This document shows positions 17,047-24,743 of a DNA stretch of 40,064 bases, piece by piece (the first letter of the stretch is position 1; each line of letters begins with the position of its first letter). Position numbers and translations under genes: made by a program. The stretch lies in NCBI GenBank assembly GCA_035652535.1, contig DASRDP010000016.1:1-40064 (forward strand), written 5' to 3'. Source of the stretch: Chloroflexota bacterium (lineage in GTDB: Bacteria; Chloroflexota; UBA6077; SHYK01). Under the pieces are notes generated by a model. It had not been told where the DNA came from. It searched no databases and saw nothing but the letters and a program-made list of their open reading frames with translations.

Positions 17047-18648
17047 TTAGGCGGGTGGGCCGAGCCGGGCCTCGTATTCGTCGCGGAAGAAGCGCAGCGT
17101 GCTCAACACGGGGCTTGGTGCGCCCTGCCCCAACCCGCAGAGGCTGGTGGTCCGAACCATCTCGCACAGCTCTTCGAGCTGCGCAAGGTCCTCTGCCCGC
17201 GCGGAGCCCTGACTGAAGCGCTTGAGGATCTCGTGCATGTGCACCGTGCCCACTCGGCATGGTACGCACTTCCCGCACGACTCCGTCATCGAGAATTCCA
17301 TGAAGTACCGAGCGACATCGACCATGCTCGACGTCTCGTCCATCACGATCATCCCGCCCGAGCCCATGATGGTCCCCAGCCGGGTGAGCGACTCGTAATC
17401 GACGGGCGTATCGAGGTGCTGCTCCGGAATGCAGCCGCCGGACGGGCCGCCGGTCTGCACGGCCTTGAACCGCCTGCCATCGGGGATGCCCCCGCCGATA
17501 TCGAACACGATCTCACGCAGGGTGATCCCCATCGGGACCTCGATGAGCCCCGTGTGGTTCACCTGCCCGCTCAGGGCGAAGATCTTCGTCCCCTTGCTCT
17601 TCTCTGAGCCGATCGACGCAAACCACTCAGCCCCATCGCGCATAATCGGCACAATATTGGCGAGCGTCTCGACGTTGTTGATCAGCGTCGGGGAGCCCCA
17701 GAGGCCCGATTCCGCGGGGTAGGGCGGGCGGGGACGGGGTTGTCCGCGCCGTCCCTCGACCGAGGCGATGAGGGCCGTCTCCTCTCCACACACGTAGGCG
17801 CCACCGCCGAGGCGCACCTCGATGTCGAAGCTGAAGCTCGACCCGCCGATGTGCTCTCCGAGCACGCCGATCCCTTTGGCGAGCCGGATGGCGTGGTTCA
17901 GGCGGCGAACCGCCAGCGGGTACTCGGCGCGGATGTAAGCGTATCCGTGATCGGCGCCGACCGCGTACCCTGCGATGGCCATCCCCTCGAGGACCCGATG
18001 AGGGTCGCTCTCCAACACGCTCCGGTCCATAAACGCGCCGGGATCGCCCTCGTCCCCATTGCAGATGACGAACTTGCGCGCCCCGCGCGCCTTGGCGACG
18101 GTCTGCCACTTGAGCCCGGTCGGGTATCCGGCCCCGCCGCGTCCGCGGAGCCCGCTTCGGGCGATCTCGTCGATAACCTGGGCCGGCGTGCGGTCCTCGA
18201 TGATGGAGAGGAGGCTCTGGTAGCCACCCGTCGCGACGTAGTCCTCGATCCGCTCGGAGTCGATCTGACCAGCGTGCTCCAGCACGACCCGCCGCTGCCG
18301 TTGAAAGAAGGGCACGTCGGTTCGGGTCCGGATCCGGTCGACCGGACTTCCATCCAGGCTTGACACGAGGTCCGGCGCGTCCGCCGCGGTCACGTGTTCG
18401 TACAGGATGCCTTCCGGTTCCACGGAGACCATTGGACCGGCCGTGCAGAGCCCGCGGCAGCCCACGTTTTTGACCGCGCATCCATCGGCCAGTCCCCGCG
18501 CCTGCAACGTCTCGACGAGGGCGCCACGCACCTGGTCGCTGCCCGCCGAGTGGCAGGCTGTCGCCGCGCAGACGTGGATCCGATGCGGATAGCGCGCCTG
18601 ATCGCGCCGTGCCCGATCCGCCATCTGCTCCAGCTCGTCGCGCGTCAT
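17047..18648 (-). CDS. hoxF: NAD-reducing hydrogenase diaphorase subunit HoxF (NuoF-like)
   Basis: The 533-residue subunit starts with a thioredoxin-like [2Fe-2S] domain (C27, C32, C64, C68). It continues with the NuoF core: the FMN/NADH site ([13 protein letters not shown], then [19 protein letters not shown]) and a [4Fe-4S] site ([12 protein letters not shown] and TSLCGLG). It oxidises or reduces NAD(H) and passes electrons to HoxU. The ATG at 18648 overlaps the hoxE stop (ATGA). Confidence 0.95.
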   Translation of the reverse strand: MTRDELEQMADRARRDQARYPHRIHVCAATACHSAGSDQVRGALVETLQARGLADGCAVKNVGCRGLCTAGPMVSVEPEGILYEHVTAADAPDLVSSLDGSPVDRIRTRTDVPFFQRQRRVVLEHAGQIDSERIEDYVATGGYQSLLSIIEDRTPAQVIDEIARSGLRGRGGAGYPTGLKWQTVAKARGARKFVICNGDEGDPGAFMDRSVLESDPHRVLEGMAIAGYAVGADHGYAYIRAEYPLAVRRLNHAIRLAKGIGVLGEHIGGSSFSFDIEVRLGGGAYVCGEETALIASVEGRRGQPRPRPPYPAESGLWGSPTLINNVETLANIVPIMRDGAEWFASIGSEKSKGTKIFALSGQVNHTGLIEVPMGITLREIVFDIGGGIPDGRRFKAVQTGGPSGGCIPEQHLDTPVDYESLTRLGTIMGSGGMIVMDETSSMVDVARYFMEFSMTESCGKCVPCRVGTVHMHEILKRFSQGSARAEDLAQLEELCEMVRTTSLCGLGQGAPSPVLSTLRFFRDEYEARLGPPA

Positions 18649-19142
18649 TCTGTCACCACCCGGGTGAGGTTCTCGATAAGGCGATCAGGCTCGAGGAGGC
18701 CCAAGATCTGACCGTCCAGCAGCGCAACGGGGGCGAGGCCACAGCTTCCAACACACCGGGCGGTCAGGAGCGACAGCCGTCGATCGGACGTGGTCTCGCC
18801 TCGCCCGATGCCGTATTCCTCTTCAATCGCTTTGAGGAGCGCGGTGCTGCCTTTGATGTAGCACGCAGTGCCGGTGCAGACGATGCAGGTGTGTTTCCCC
18901 TGCGGTTTGAGGTGAAAGAAGTTATAGAAGGTCGCGACGCCGAACACCCGGCTCGGCGGCAGTTCCAGGTTGGCCCCCACGTATCGCAGCGCGGCCTCAT
19001 CGAGGAACCCGAAGGCCTCTTGCGCGGCATGGAGCGCGTCGATGAGCGCCTGGGGCTCAAATCCGTGCCGCCGCATGGCCGTGTCGACCACGCGCCAGCG
19101 CTTGTCATCCGTTGGGGGAGGGATTCGGACCGGCGCGGTCAA
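18645..19142 (-). CDS. hoxE: NAD-reducing hydrogenase subunit HoxE (NuoE-like)
   Basis: This is a thioredoxin-like [2Fe-2S] protein of about 165 residues. It has the C-x4-C (CTGTAC) and C-x3-C (CVGSC) ligand pairs and the [12 protein letters not shown] segment typical of NuoE/HoxE. I place the start at TTG 19142, which overlaps the hypA stop as TTGA and gives the usual family length. A GTG at about residue 19 is an alternative. Electron transfer partner of HoxF. Confidence 0.9.
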   Translation of the reverse strand: MTAPVRIPPPTDDKRWRVVDTAMRRHGFEPQALIDALHAAQEAFGFLDEAALRYVGANLELPPSRVFGVATFYNFFHLKPQGKHTCIVCTGTACYIKGSTALLKAIEEEYGIGRGETTSDRRLSLLTARCVGSCGLAPVALLDGQILGLLEPDRLIENLTRVVTE

Positions 19143-19483
19143 TCGCTCACCTCGATGCTGGTCAAACGGAGGTCCGCGAGGTCGGGCGGGAGAAAGCCTT
19201 CCTGCCCGCACCGTGGGCACCCCGGCGCGTCGATCGCGCCCGTATAGACCTTCGCGCACGCGAGACAGTACCGCTCCGATTCGTGCGGCTGGAACTCGAG
19301 CCTGGCCCCCTCGGCCATCGTACCGCGGCTGAGGGCAAGGAACAATGTGCCCACCGCGTCCGTCGTCACGTGGCCGCCGGGCACAATGGCGAACGTGAGG
19401 CGCTCGATGCGTGTCGCACCGGCCCCGGCCGCACGGGCGCTGGCTACGTCGATGGCGCTCAGAATGATGCCGACCTCGTGCAT
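19139..19483 (-). CDS. hypA: Hydrogenase nickel-incorporation protein HypA
   Basis: The 114-residue metallochaperone has the N-terminal MHEVG nickel site (H2, E3) and a zinc site with C73, C76, C89 and C92 (YCLAC and GCPRC). It delivers nickel to the hydrogenase large subunit. It is the first gene of the hydrogenase run, just downstream of a strong terminator-like hairpin. No HypB, C, D, E or F is encoded in the window, so those must lie elsewhere. Confidence 0.9.
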   Translation of the reverse strand: MHEVGIILSAIDVASARAAGAGATRIERLTFAIVPGGHVTTDAVGTLFLALSRGTMAEGARLEFQPHESERYCLACAKVYTGAIDAPGCPRCGQEGFLPPDLADLRLTSIEVSD

Positions 19484-19513
19484 TCGCGCTCCGGCCGACT
19501 TCGGCAGAATAAT

Positions 19514-19545
19514 CGGCCGTCCGACCCCGCCGGGTCGGACGGCCG
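19514..19545 (-). terminator. Terminator-like hairpin between doxX and hypA
   Basis: A perfect 14-bp stem (19514-19527 with 19532-19545) and a 4-base loop lie just after the doxX stop. On the minus strand the stem is followed by a short A/T stretch. It may end the doxX transcript or cause partial read-through into the hydrogenase operon. No obvious separate hydrogenase promoter is visible in the 30 bases left before hypA. Confidence 0.75.
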
Positions 19546-19550
19546 GCGGG

Positions 19551-20069
19551 TCACGCGGCCGCTGGGAGCTTGGGCCGGGGCCTCTCCGTTATGTCCGTTT
19601 GCCGCCACGGTGTCCCAAGCAACGGCAGCAGGTACCGGTCGAGGCCGATGTACCCGGCGTTCTTCCACGCCAGGATGAGCGCGACCTCGAACATGGCCAG
19701 AACCGGATTCGTGCTCGCCGAGCCAGCCAGCAGGAACGCCATGTTCATCGCCAGGCCCGCTGCCGCCGCGATCCCGACGAATGCGCCGAGGACGATCGCG
19801 ATTCCGACGGCCAGCTCGCCAAAAACGATGACCTTACTGAACCATGGAGCCGAATGGGTGTCAATGAGGAATTGGATGAAGGTCCGGTACCAGTCGTAGG
19901 TGATCGGCGGCCGTCCGCTCGCGGGAATGGCGACGGCGCGCTGCCAGTACGACAGAATGCCCTCTCCGGTCGCGCCCATCCACGCCGGATCCCGGAGCTT
20001 CTCCCATCCGGACTCGATCCACTGATAGCCGATAAAGAGCCGCGCGAGGAGCCAGACGATGGCCATCAA
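19551..20069 (-). CDS. DoxX-family membrane protein (probable 5'-truncated reading frame)
   Basis: This 172-residue stretch has DoxX-type hydrophobic segments, starting with VWLLARLFIGYQWIESGWEKL and then several membrane helices in residues 70-145. DoxX-like proteins are small quinone- or redox-linked membrane proteins. Only a TTG (20069) or ATG (20066) without a ribosome site starts this frame. A well-placed ATG with an excellent AAAGGAGG lies 90 bases upstream in the same frame, but is separated by a TAG at 20109-20111. See the separate entry. The gene may be a nonsense-interrupted pseudogene, or may be translated by re-initiation. Confidence 0.75.
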   Translation of the reverse strand: MMAIVWLLARLFIGYQWIESGWEKLRDPAWMGATGEGILSYWQRAVAIPASGRPPITYDWYRTFIQFLIDTHSAPWFSKVIVFGELAVGIAIVLGAFVGIAAAAGLAMNMAFLLAGSASTNPVLAMFEVALILAWKNAGYIGLDRYLLPLLGTPWRQTDITERPRPKLPAAA

Positions 20070-20159
20070 TCCCGTGCTCTGGAATAGGAGCCGCGCAATC
20101 GGCGGGTCCTATATGAGCACGTGCCCGTATGTGTCGGTGATCCGACGCGTCCGCGGCAT
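20070..20159 (-). other. In-frame N-terminal segment of doxX broken by an amber codon
   Basis: An ATG at 20159 with AAAGGAGG (20169-20176) opens MPRTRRITDTYGHVLI, then TAG, then in the same frame DPPIARLLFQSTG leading into the annotated DoxX protein. The DPPIARLLF segment resembles the N-terminal region I recall from DoxX proteins of high-G+C bacteria. The TAG therefore probably replaces a sense codon such as GAG or CAG. It could be a real nonsense mutation, a sequencing or assembly error, or a short leader peptide. Confidence 0.7.
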
Positions 20160-20238
20160 TGTTGGATGCCTCCTTTCGGTTGGGCAGCGCTGAGTCGCGA
20201 TGCCATGTTTCTGCGTTCCAGTTTCGCCGCCGGTGCGC

Positions 20239-20279
20239 GGGTGGGCGACACCCTGTCGGGTGGTTTCCAGGTGCCACCC
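20239..20279. promoter_or_regulatory. Clustered GGGTG/CACCC elements upstream of doxX
   Basis: The cluster contains GGGTG (20239-20243), the dyad CACCC-TGTC-GGGTG (20249-20262) and another CACCC (20275-20279). The dyad lies about 90 bases before the probable original doxX start at 20159 and downstream of the usp stop at 20322. It could drive doxX and, by read-through, the hydrogenase genes. Confidence 0.5.
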
Positions 20280-20321
20280 GTTCGGACTCCTGCGAGCGCC
20301 CGATGCTCGAGCGTCGGTGCG

Positions 20322-21170
20322 CTACCGTACGCCGGCGCGCACGAGGAGCAGCGACGCCTCGGTCTCCCGAAGCGTATGCTCCGCGACGCTTCCGTATCGA
20401 AGCCGATCGAGACCGCCGCGGCCGTGGGTCGCCATGATGACCAGGTCGACGTCCTTCGCGGCCTCAGCAATAGCCTCCCCGGGGACCCCATCGACCCGCC
20501 GTCGCTCGACGGCCACGCCGGTTCTCTCCAGTCGCGTCCCGACCTTTTCCAGGTACGCGTCGGCGGACTCGGCTGACGCAGCGTCGATCACGGTCAAGAG
20601 AACGATGCTGTTCAGCGGTCTGCACGCCAGCTCCTCGACGACCGGGAGCGCGGCCTCCGCCAGCTCCGATCCATCCAGGGGCACGAGCGCCCGCTTGAGC
20701 GCGGTGACCTGGCGACCAAAGGACCTGACCATCAGGACCGGCGCGGTGCCCTCCCGGACCATGCGATCGGCAACACTGCCCCGGGCGAAGCGGGCAAGGC
20801 CGGTCCGCCCGTGAGTCGCCATGACCACGAGATCCGGCTGGATCTCCGCCTCGTAGTCGAGCAGCGCCGCCGCCGGGCTGCCCTGAAAGAGCTGTGTGTG
20901 GACCGTGCCAGGCTCCCTACCGGCGCCGAAGAAGTCCGCGAGGCGATCGAGATTTCGTTGCGCTTCCTCCTCCATGGAGTCGAGAAACTGTTGGTAGAGG
21001 TCCGGACTCACGCTGCCATATCCACTATCGTCCATCGCGACCCAGACAGGCGGCGACACGATCTGGACCAGAAATACCTCGGCCTGCTGCGCCGAGGCGA
21101 CCTCCCTGGCGAGAGGCATCGCGGCCTCGCTCAGCGGTGAGGCGTCGGTCGGAACGAGAATTCGCTGCAT
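20322..21170 (-). CDS. Tandem-domain universal stress protein
   Basis: The 282-residue protein has two UspA domains (about 1-150 and 155-282). Each ends in a nucleotide-binding signature (THGRTGLARFARGS; THGRGGLDRLRYGS), so ATP binding is likely. Universal stress proteins accumulate in arrested or hypoxic cells and may act as ATP-linked signals. The ATG at 21170 (MQRILVPTDAS) follows AAAGGAG; a longer frame upstream runs through the promoter region and is rejected. It is divergent from the SnoaL-like gene, and the shared spacer holds dyads. Confidence 0.93.
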   Translation of the reverse strand: MQRILVPTDASPLSEAAMPLAREVASAQQAEVFLVQIVSPPVWVAMDDSGYGSVSPDLYQQFLDSMEEEAQRNLDRLADFFGAGREPGTVHTQLFQGSPAAALLDYEAEIQPDLVVMATHGRTGLARFARGSVADRMVREGTAPVLMVRSFGRQVTALKRALVPLDGSELAEAALPVVEELACRPLNSIVLLTVIDAASAESADAYLEKVGTRLERTGVAVERRRVDGVPGEAIAEAAKDVDLVIMATHGRGGLDRLRYGSVAEHTLRETEASLLLVRAGVR

Positions 21171-21241
21171 GACAGGCCACTCCTTTCGTACGCCTTCTTC
21201 ATTTTCGCCCGGATAATCCAGTATGCGGCGGAACGCTGCCC

Positions 21242-21333
21242 GACCACTCCGGGTGGTCCCGGGCCACTCCCCGATGCGCGGCTGTCCTACCCGATCGGCA
21301 GCCACCAGCTTCCGGTGACCACCCGAACGGGCG
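21242..21333. promoter_or_regulatory. Dyad sites between usp and SnoaL-like genes
   Basis: Two elements are visible. GACCACTC-C-GGGTGGTC (21242-21258) is a 17-base palindrome with one mismatch. CACCC-GAAC-GGGCG (21320-21333) is a one-mismatch fit to the recurring dyad, preceded by GGTGA so that GGTGACCACCCG is shared exactly with 23661-23672. They lie 80 and 156 bases from the usp start, and the second is 90 bases from the divergent gene. Confidence 0.45.
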
Positions 21334-21415
21334 TTGACGGCAGGCGTGATCGCACAGCATCCTCTTTCATAGGGTGCGGTCCCGCGCGAAGATCGGGCGC
21401 CGACCTGGGTGCAAA

Positions 21416-22087
21416 ATGACGATCACGCTCTTCTTTGCCAATGGCGACAAAGCGACGATCGAATCCGGCGTCTCCGTCCGGCGCGAACCGTCCGCTGCGC
21501 CGGGGTCGTCGGAGGTAGGCGCGACGGAGCTGGTGTGCCTCGATCGGGACGGAAACGAGCTGGGACGCTTTCAATACGACCGCCTGACGGGCTACAGCAC
21601 GTCGGACGTGATGATGGCGAACAAGCTCCTGATTCGTCGGCTCATCGAAGAAGTCGTAAACGGAAAGCGGCTCTCCGAGTTGATGGAGCTGTTTGCGCCA
21701 AACTTCATCGACCACGTGCCGAGCCCGGGTCGAAAAGAGGGTATCGAGGCCGTTCGAGAATCCTACGAAGCGATGCACATGGCCTTCCCAGGCGCCCACT
21801 TTTCCATCGATGCGCTGATGGCCGAGGGCGACCGCGTGGCGGTGCTGACCTCATGTGAGACGAGGCACGATGGCCCGCTCTTCGGGATACCGCCCACCGG
21901 GCACCTGGTGAAGATCGCCAGTATCGACATCTACCGCGTGGTCGACGGTCGAATTGCCGAGCACTGGGGATATGGCAACGACTTTGGGGTCGCCCAACAG
22001 ATTGGCCTCGTGCCTCGGCTGCTCCCTGAGGAACGAATGGAAATCCCAGAGCTCATATCCGGTGACGGCCGCGCCGGGCCAAGATAG
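21416..22087 (+). CDS. SnoaL-like/ester cyclase protein with extra N-terminal domain
   Basis: The 223-residue protein has two parts. Residues 75-205 form an NTF2-fold SnoaL-like domain (ELFAPNFIDHVPSP, YEAMHMAFPGAHFSIDAL, IDIYRVVDGRIAEHWGY). Residues 1-65 form a small beta-rich domain (MTITLFFANGDKATIES, then ELVCLDRDGNELGRF) that I do not recognise. SnoaL-like folds bind small hydrophobic ligands and catalyse varied reactions, so the function is open. I place the start at ATG 21416; the frame is open to 21374 and no strong ribosome site decides it. It ends before a strong terminator. Confidence 0.8.
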   Translation: MTITLFFANGDKATIESGVSVRREPSAAPGSSEVGATELVCLDRDGNELGRFQYDRLTGYSTSDVMMANKLLIRRLIEEVVNGKRLSELMELFAPNFIDHVPSPGRKEGIEAVRESYEAMHMAFPGAHFSIDALMAEGDRVAVLTSCETRHDGPLFGIPPTGHLVKIASIDIYRVVDGRIAEHWGYGNDFGVAQQIGLVPRLLPEERMEIPELISGDGRAGPR

Positions 22088-22120
22088 CGCGGCCTCGCGA
22101 GGAGCCCGGACGCACGCGCG

Positions 22121-22153
22121 GGAGGTCCCGGCGCCAGCGGCGCCGGGACCTCC
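22121..22153. terminator. Rho-independent terminator between convergent genes
   Basis: A perfect 15-bp stem (22121-22135 with 22139-22153) with a 3-base loop is followed on the plus strand by TTCTT. It ends the SnoaL-like transcript and probably also the opposing CBS/usp transcript. Confidence 0.85.
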
Positions 22154-22168
22154 TTCTTGATCCGCCGT

Positions 22169-22606
22169 TTATGCAGCGGACGAATGCCGCTTTCGCCGCG
22201 GAGCTACCCGCCTGACCATCAGGAGGATCGCGCGATCGTCGTCCCAGAGGCGCGCGATGTCGTCGACGGTGACCATTCCAACCGGGTGACCATCTTCCAC
22301 GATGGGTAGGCGCCGAATCCGGGTATCTGTGAAGACGCGCGCCGCCTCCGCGACGTCCGTGCCGGCCTCGAGGGCGATCGGAGCGGTCGACATGATCTCG
22401 TGTACCTCGGTCGCGGTGGGCGATCGCCCGGGTGCCAGCGCCCGCAACACGACGTCGCGGTCGGTCACGATCCCGACGAGCACGCCATCCTGGGTGACCG
22501 GGAGGGCCCCGACGTTGTGCGTGGCCATCATCTCGGCCGCGAATTGGACAGTCGCGGTGGTCTTGACGGATATCGCTGGGCTGCTCATGATCTCGTAGAC
22601 TTTCAT
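22169..22606 (-). CDS. Two-CBS-domain protein (hypoxic-response-protein-like)
   Basis: The 145-residue protein consists almost wholly of a CBS pair (about 5-60 and 72-125; GALPVTQDGVLVGIVTDRDVV and RRLPIVEDGHPVGMVTVDDIA). CBS pairs bind adenosine nucleotides as energy sensors. Size and layout match mycobacterial Hrp1 (Rv2626c), a DosR-regulon protein. AAAGGAG precedes the ATG, and the start overlaps the stop of the upstream usp gene by ATGA. It is therefore the second gene of a usp-CBS operon, although it lacks Hrp1's C-terminal cysteine. Confidence 0.9.
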   Translation of the reverse strand: MKVYEIMSSPAISVKTTATVQFAAEMMATHNVGALPVTQDGVLVGIVTDRDVVLRALAPGRSPTATEVHEIMSTAPIALEAGTDVAEAARVFTDTRIRRLPIVEDGHPVGMVTVDDIARLWDDDRAILLMVRRVAPRRKRHSSAA

Positions 22607-23559
22607 GACCCGACTCCTTTCGTCGTTTGCTCCGCCGCGGGCACGAGGAGCACCGGGCAGGGTGCGAGCCGCAGCACTCCCCGCAGCACTTCCCCGCTAC
22701 CACGCTGCATCGCGCTCGTTCGCACAGCGAGCACCAGATCGGCGCGCTGCCGGGCTCCGAACTCAGCAATGACCCGGGCGACTTCCGCGCGCGTGTGGAC
22801 GCCCGACGCGAAAATGTGCAGGGGCGCGTCGATGGGGAGTTGCGGGCACGACCTGCGCAGCCAGGCGGCGGCCCTGCGCTTCCATCCCGGCCACTCGTGG
22901 TGTGGCTGGTCTAGATACATCGGGCCCGCCATGTCTTCGACGCTCGACGCCCGCCCACCGGGGTGAAACACGAACAGCACGTCGAAGGAGAGATCGGCTC
23001 GCATCCTGAGACGTTCCATCAGCTCCATCGAGGGAGCGAGCGCAGCCGCAGTGGCTCGTGCCCCATCCAACGGGACGAGCACCCGCTCCACCGCATTCGT
23101 GGCGCCCCCGTGATCGGCAATCTCAGGCGGGATAAAGAGGACCGGGCGCGCCGCGCGCGCCGCGACCATGAGGGATATCGGTGACAGGATGCCCCCGTCG
23201 CGGATCTCCCCTCCGTGAGTTGTCAGGACGAGCAGCGCCACGCGCGGATCGGCGGCCGCGGCGAGCAACTGCACCGCGGGGTCGCCCTCGACGACGCGTA
23301 GGCGTACAGCGTTGGCAGAGGCGGGCGCGACATATCGCAAAGGGGACGGCTCCCGAAGCGCCGACCGATCCACGGCGACGTGCAGGGCCTCGATTTCGAG
23401 GCCGGCCTGCTTAGCGAGCGCCTCGGCGACGGGAAACGCGGCGGCGGCCGCCGGGGAGCCGTCGAGCGCGATGGTGATCGTCCCTTGGCGGATCACGGTG
23501 GAGCGTCCCGCCGGTGTCGCTGGAGCATGCTCCGTTGCTGGTCTCATCCCGGTCTGCAT
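22603..23559 (-). CDS. Tandem universal stress protein with degenerate nucleotide sites
   Basis: The 318-residue protein has two UspA-like domains (about 25-170 and 175-310), beginning with TIALDGSPAAAAA and ERVLVPLDGARATA. The usual glycine-rich ATP signature is missing in both. Domain 1 reads THGGEIRDGGILSPISL and domain 2 lacks the G-x2-G run. It may be of the non-ATP-binding class or regulated differently from its neighbours. The ATG at 23559 follows GGAGGGGG. The stop overlaps the CBS gene start. Confidence 0.88.
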   Translation of the reverse strand: MQTGMRPATEHAPATPAGRSTVIRQGTITIALDGSPAAAAAFPVAEALAKQAGLEIEALHVAVDRSALREPSPLRYVAPASANAVRLRVVEGDPAVQLLAAAADPRVALLVLTTHGGEIRDGGILSPISLMVAARAARPVLFIPPEIADHGGATNAVERVLVPLDGARATAAALAPSMELMERLRMRADLSFDVLFVFHPGGRASSVEDMAGPMYLDQPHHEWPGWKRRAAAWLRRSCPQLPIDAPLHIFASGVHTRAEVARVIAEFGARQRADLVLAVRTSAMQRGSGEVLRGVLRLAPCPVLLVPAAEQTTKGVGS

Positions 23560-23660
23560 CGGATGCCCCCTCCATGGTCGTGATCAAGCCTACTGCCAGG
23601 GTATCGTGGCCGGCCCCCACCCGCGGGGCAGTTTCTGGCGTCTGACCGGATGGTTGGGAG

Positions 23661-23735
23661 GGTGACCACCCGCCGGGGTGGGTGGGACGAGCGCCGAGGG
23701 TTCGGTTGACATCACCTCCCACCCTGCGGGGGTGG
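23661..23735. promoter_or_regulatory. Two dyads in the divergent usp/usp promoter region
   Basis: CACCC-GCCG-GGGTG (23667-23680) is an exact match to the recurring dyad, preceded by GGTGAC. CACCC-TGCGG-GGGTG (23720-23734) has a spacer one base longer. A further CACCC is at 23746-23750, inside an 8-bp repeat pair GGCTGGCG/CGCCAGCC (23734-23757). The sites lie 114 and 99 bases from the two divergent usp starts, one each. Confidence 0.55.
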
Positions 23736-23825
23736 CTGGCGAAACCACCCGCCAGCCCGTGGCCTAAGGCTCTGGCGCACCATACGCTCTACTCGGGGAG
23801 ACGCGACGAGTAACGGAAAACAGGA

Positions 23826-24737
23826 ATGATGATGAATGGAAAAGTGGTGATCCCAGTCGATGGATCAGCCGTCTCGGAGTCGGCCGTGCCGTTTGCTGGA
23901 CTCGTCGCGCGCCGCACTGGGGCGGCTGTCGTGCTGTTGCGCGTCCTCATCGAGCCCGAGGCGCGCACGTATGCATCGTTGACGGCCGCCGCGGAGAGCG
24001 AGGCGTTCATCGATTCGCAGCTTGTCGGCGTGCGCGGGATTCTTCTGCAAATGAACATCGAGCCGCGCATCGTCGTTGAGCGCGTTCCCCGGGAGGGTGG
24101 CCAACCGGCCGTGGCGATCGCGGCTGTGGCGCGAGCGGAAGGGGCGGATCTCGTCGTGATGGGGACGCATGCACGATCTGGCGCGAGCCGGATTACGCAT
24201 CCGCGGGTGGCGGAGAGCGTGGTGCAAGCGAGCCCGTGTCCCGTCCTCCTGATCCCGCCCGGCGCGCCGTTTGACTGGACGACCGCGCGTCCATTCCGGG
24301 TCGTCATCGCGCTCGATGGCTCGCCGAGTTCTGAAGAGATCCTCGGGCCCGCGCGCGAGCTGGTCCACGCACTCGGTGGCGACGTCGCCCTCGTGCGGGC
24401 GGTGCAGCCGCCCAAGTGGTGGAGCATGCGCGGCGCGAGCCGGCGAGCCAACCTCGAGGAGGCGGCGACCCAGGCGCGCACGTACCTGGTAGAGGTCGCG
24501 GACCGCTCCCTCGGTCCGGAAACCGTTGGGTCGATGGCCGTCATGGTGCAAGATCCGGCTCGGGCCATCTTGGAATCCGCGCGAAAATCCGGTGCGCGGC
24601 TCATCGCGATGGCTACGCGCTGTCGAACGGGGCTTGCGGGCATGGTCGACCGCAGCGCAGCGCGCACCGTGCTGCGCATGTCGCACACGCCGATGCTTCT
24701 GATGGGCCCTGGAAGCGCATCCCGCGTGGCAGCGTGA
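23826..24737 (+). CDS. Tandem universal stress protein heading an ABC exporter operon
   Basis: The 303-residue protein has two UspA-like domains (about 4-150 and 158-300; VVIPVDGSAVSESAV and RVVIALDGSPSSEE). The nucleotide-binding signatures are altered: GTHARSGASRITHPRV in the first has no GS pair, and TRCRTGLAGMVDRSA is in the second. ATP binding is thus doubtful. Three ATGs in a row open the frame. The stop is only six bases from the ABC permease gene, so stress protein and transporter are probably co-transcribed. Confidence 0.88.
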   Translation: MMMNGKVVIPVDGSAVSESAVPFAGLVARRTGAAVVLLRVLIEPEARTYASLTAAAESEAFIDSQLVGVRGILLQMNIEPRIVVERVPREGGQPAVAIAAVARAEGADLVVMGTHARSGASRITHPRVAESVVQASPCPVLLIPPGAPFDWTTARPFRVVIALDGSPSSEEILGPARELVHALGGDVALVRAVQPPKWWSMRGASRRANLEEAATQARTYLVEVADRSLGPETVGSMAVMVQDPARAILESARKSGARLIAMATRCRTGLAGMVDRSAARTVLRMSHTPMLLMGPGSASRVAA

Positions 24738-24743
24738 TGGGCC

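Noticed and set aside
18657-18666. CACCCGGGTG palindrome at the hoxE 3' end
   Set aside because: It has no spacer, lies inside coding sequence and encodes ordinary residues, so it is probably chance in this base composition.
22121-22153. Perfect 15-bp inverted repeat considered as a mobile-element end
   Set aside because: There is only one copy, no transposase or target duplication, and it lies between convergent stops followed by T residues, as a terminator does.
23560-23825. Clustered short GC repeats considered as a CRISPR-like array
   Set aside because: The repeats are only 5-12 bases, unevenly spaced and in both orientations, so they fit operator half-sites and not CRISPR repeats.
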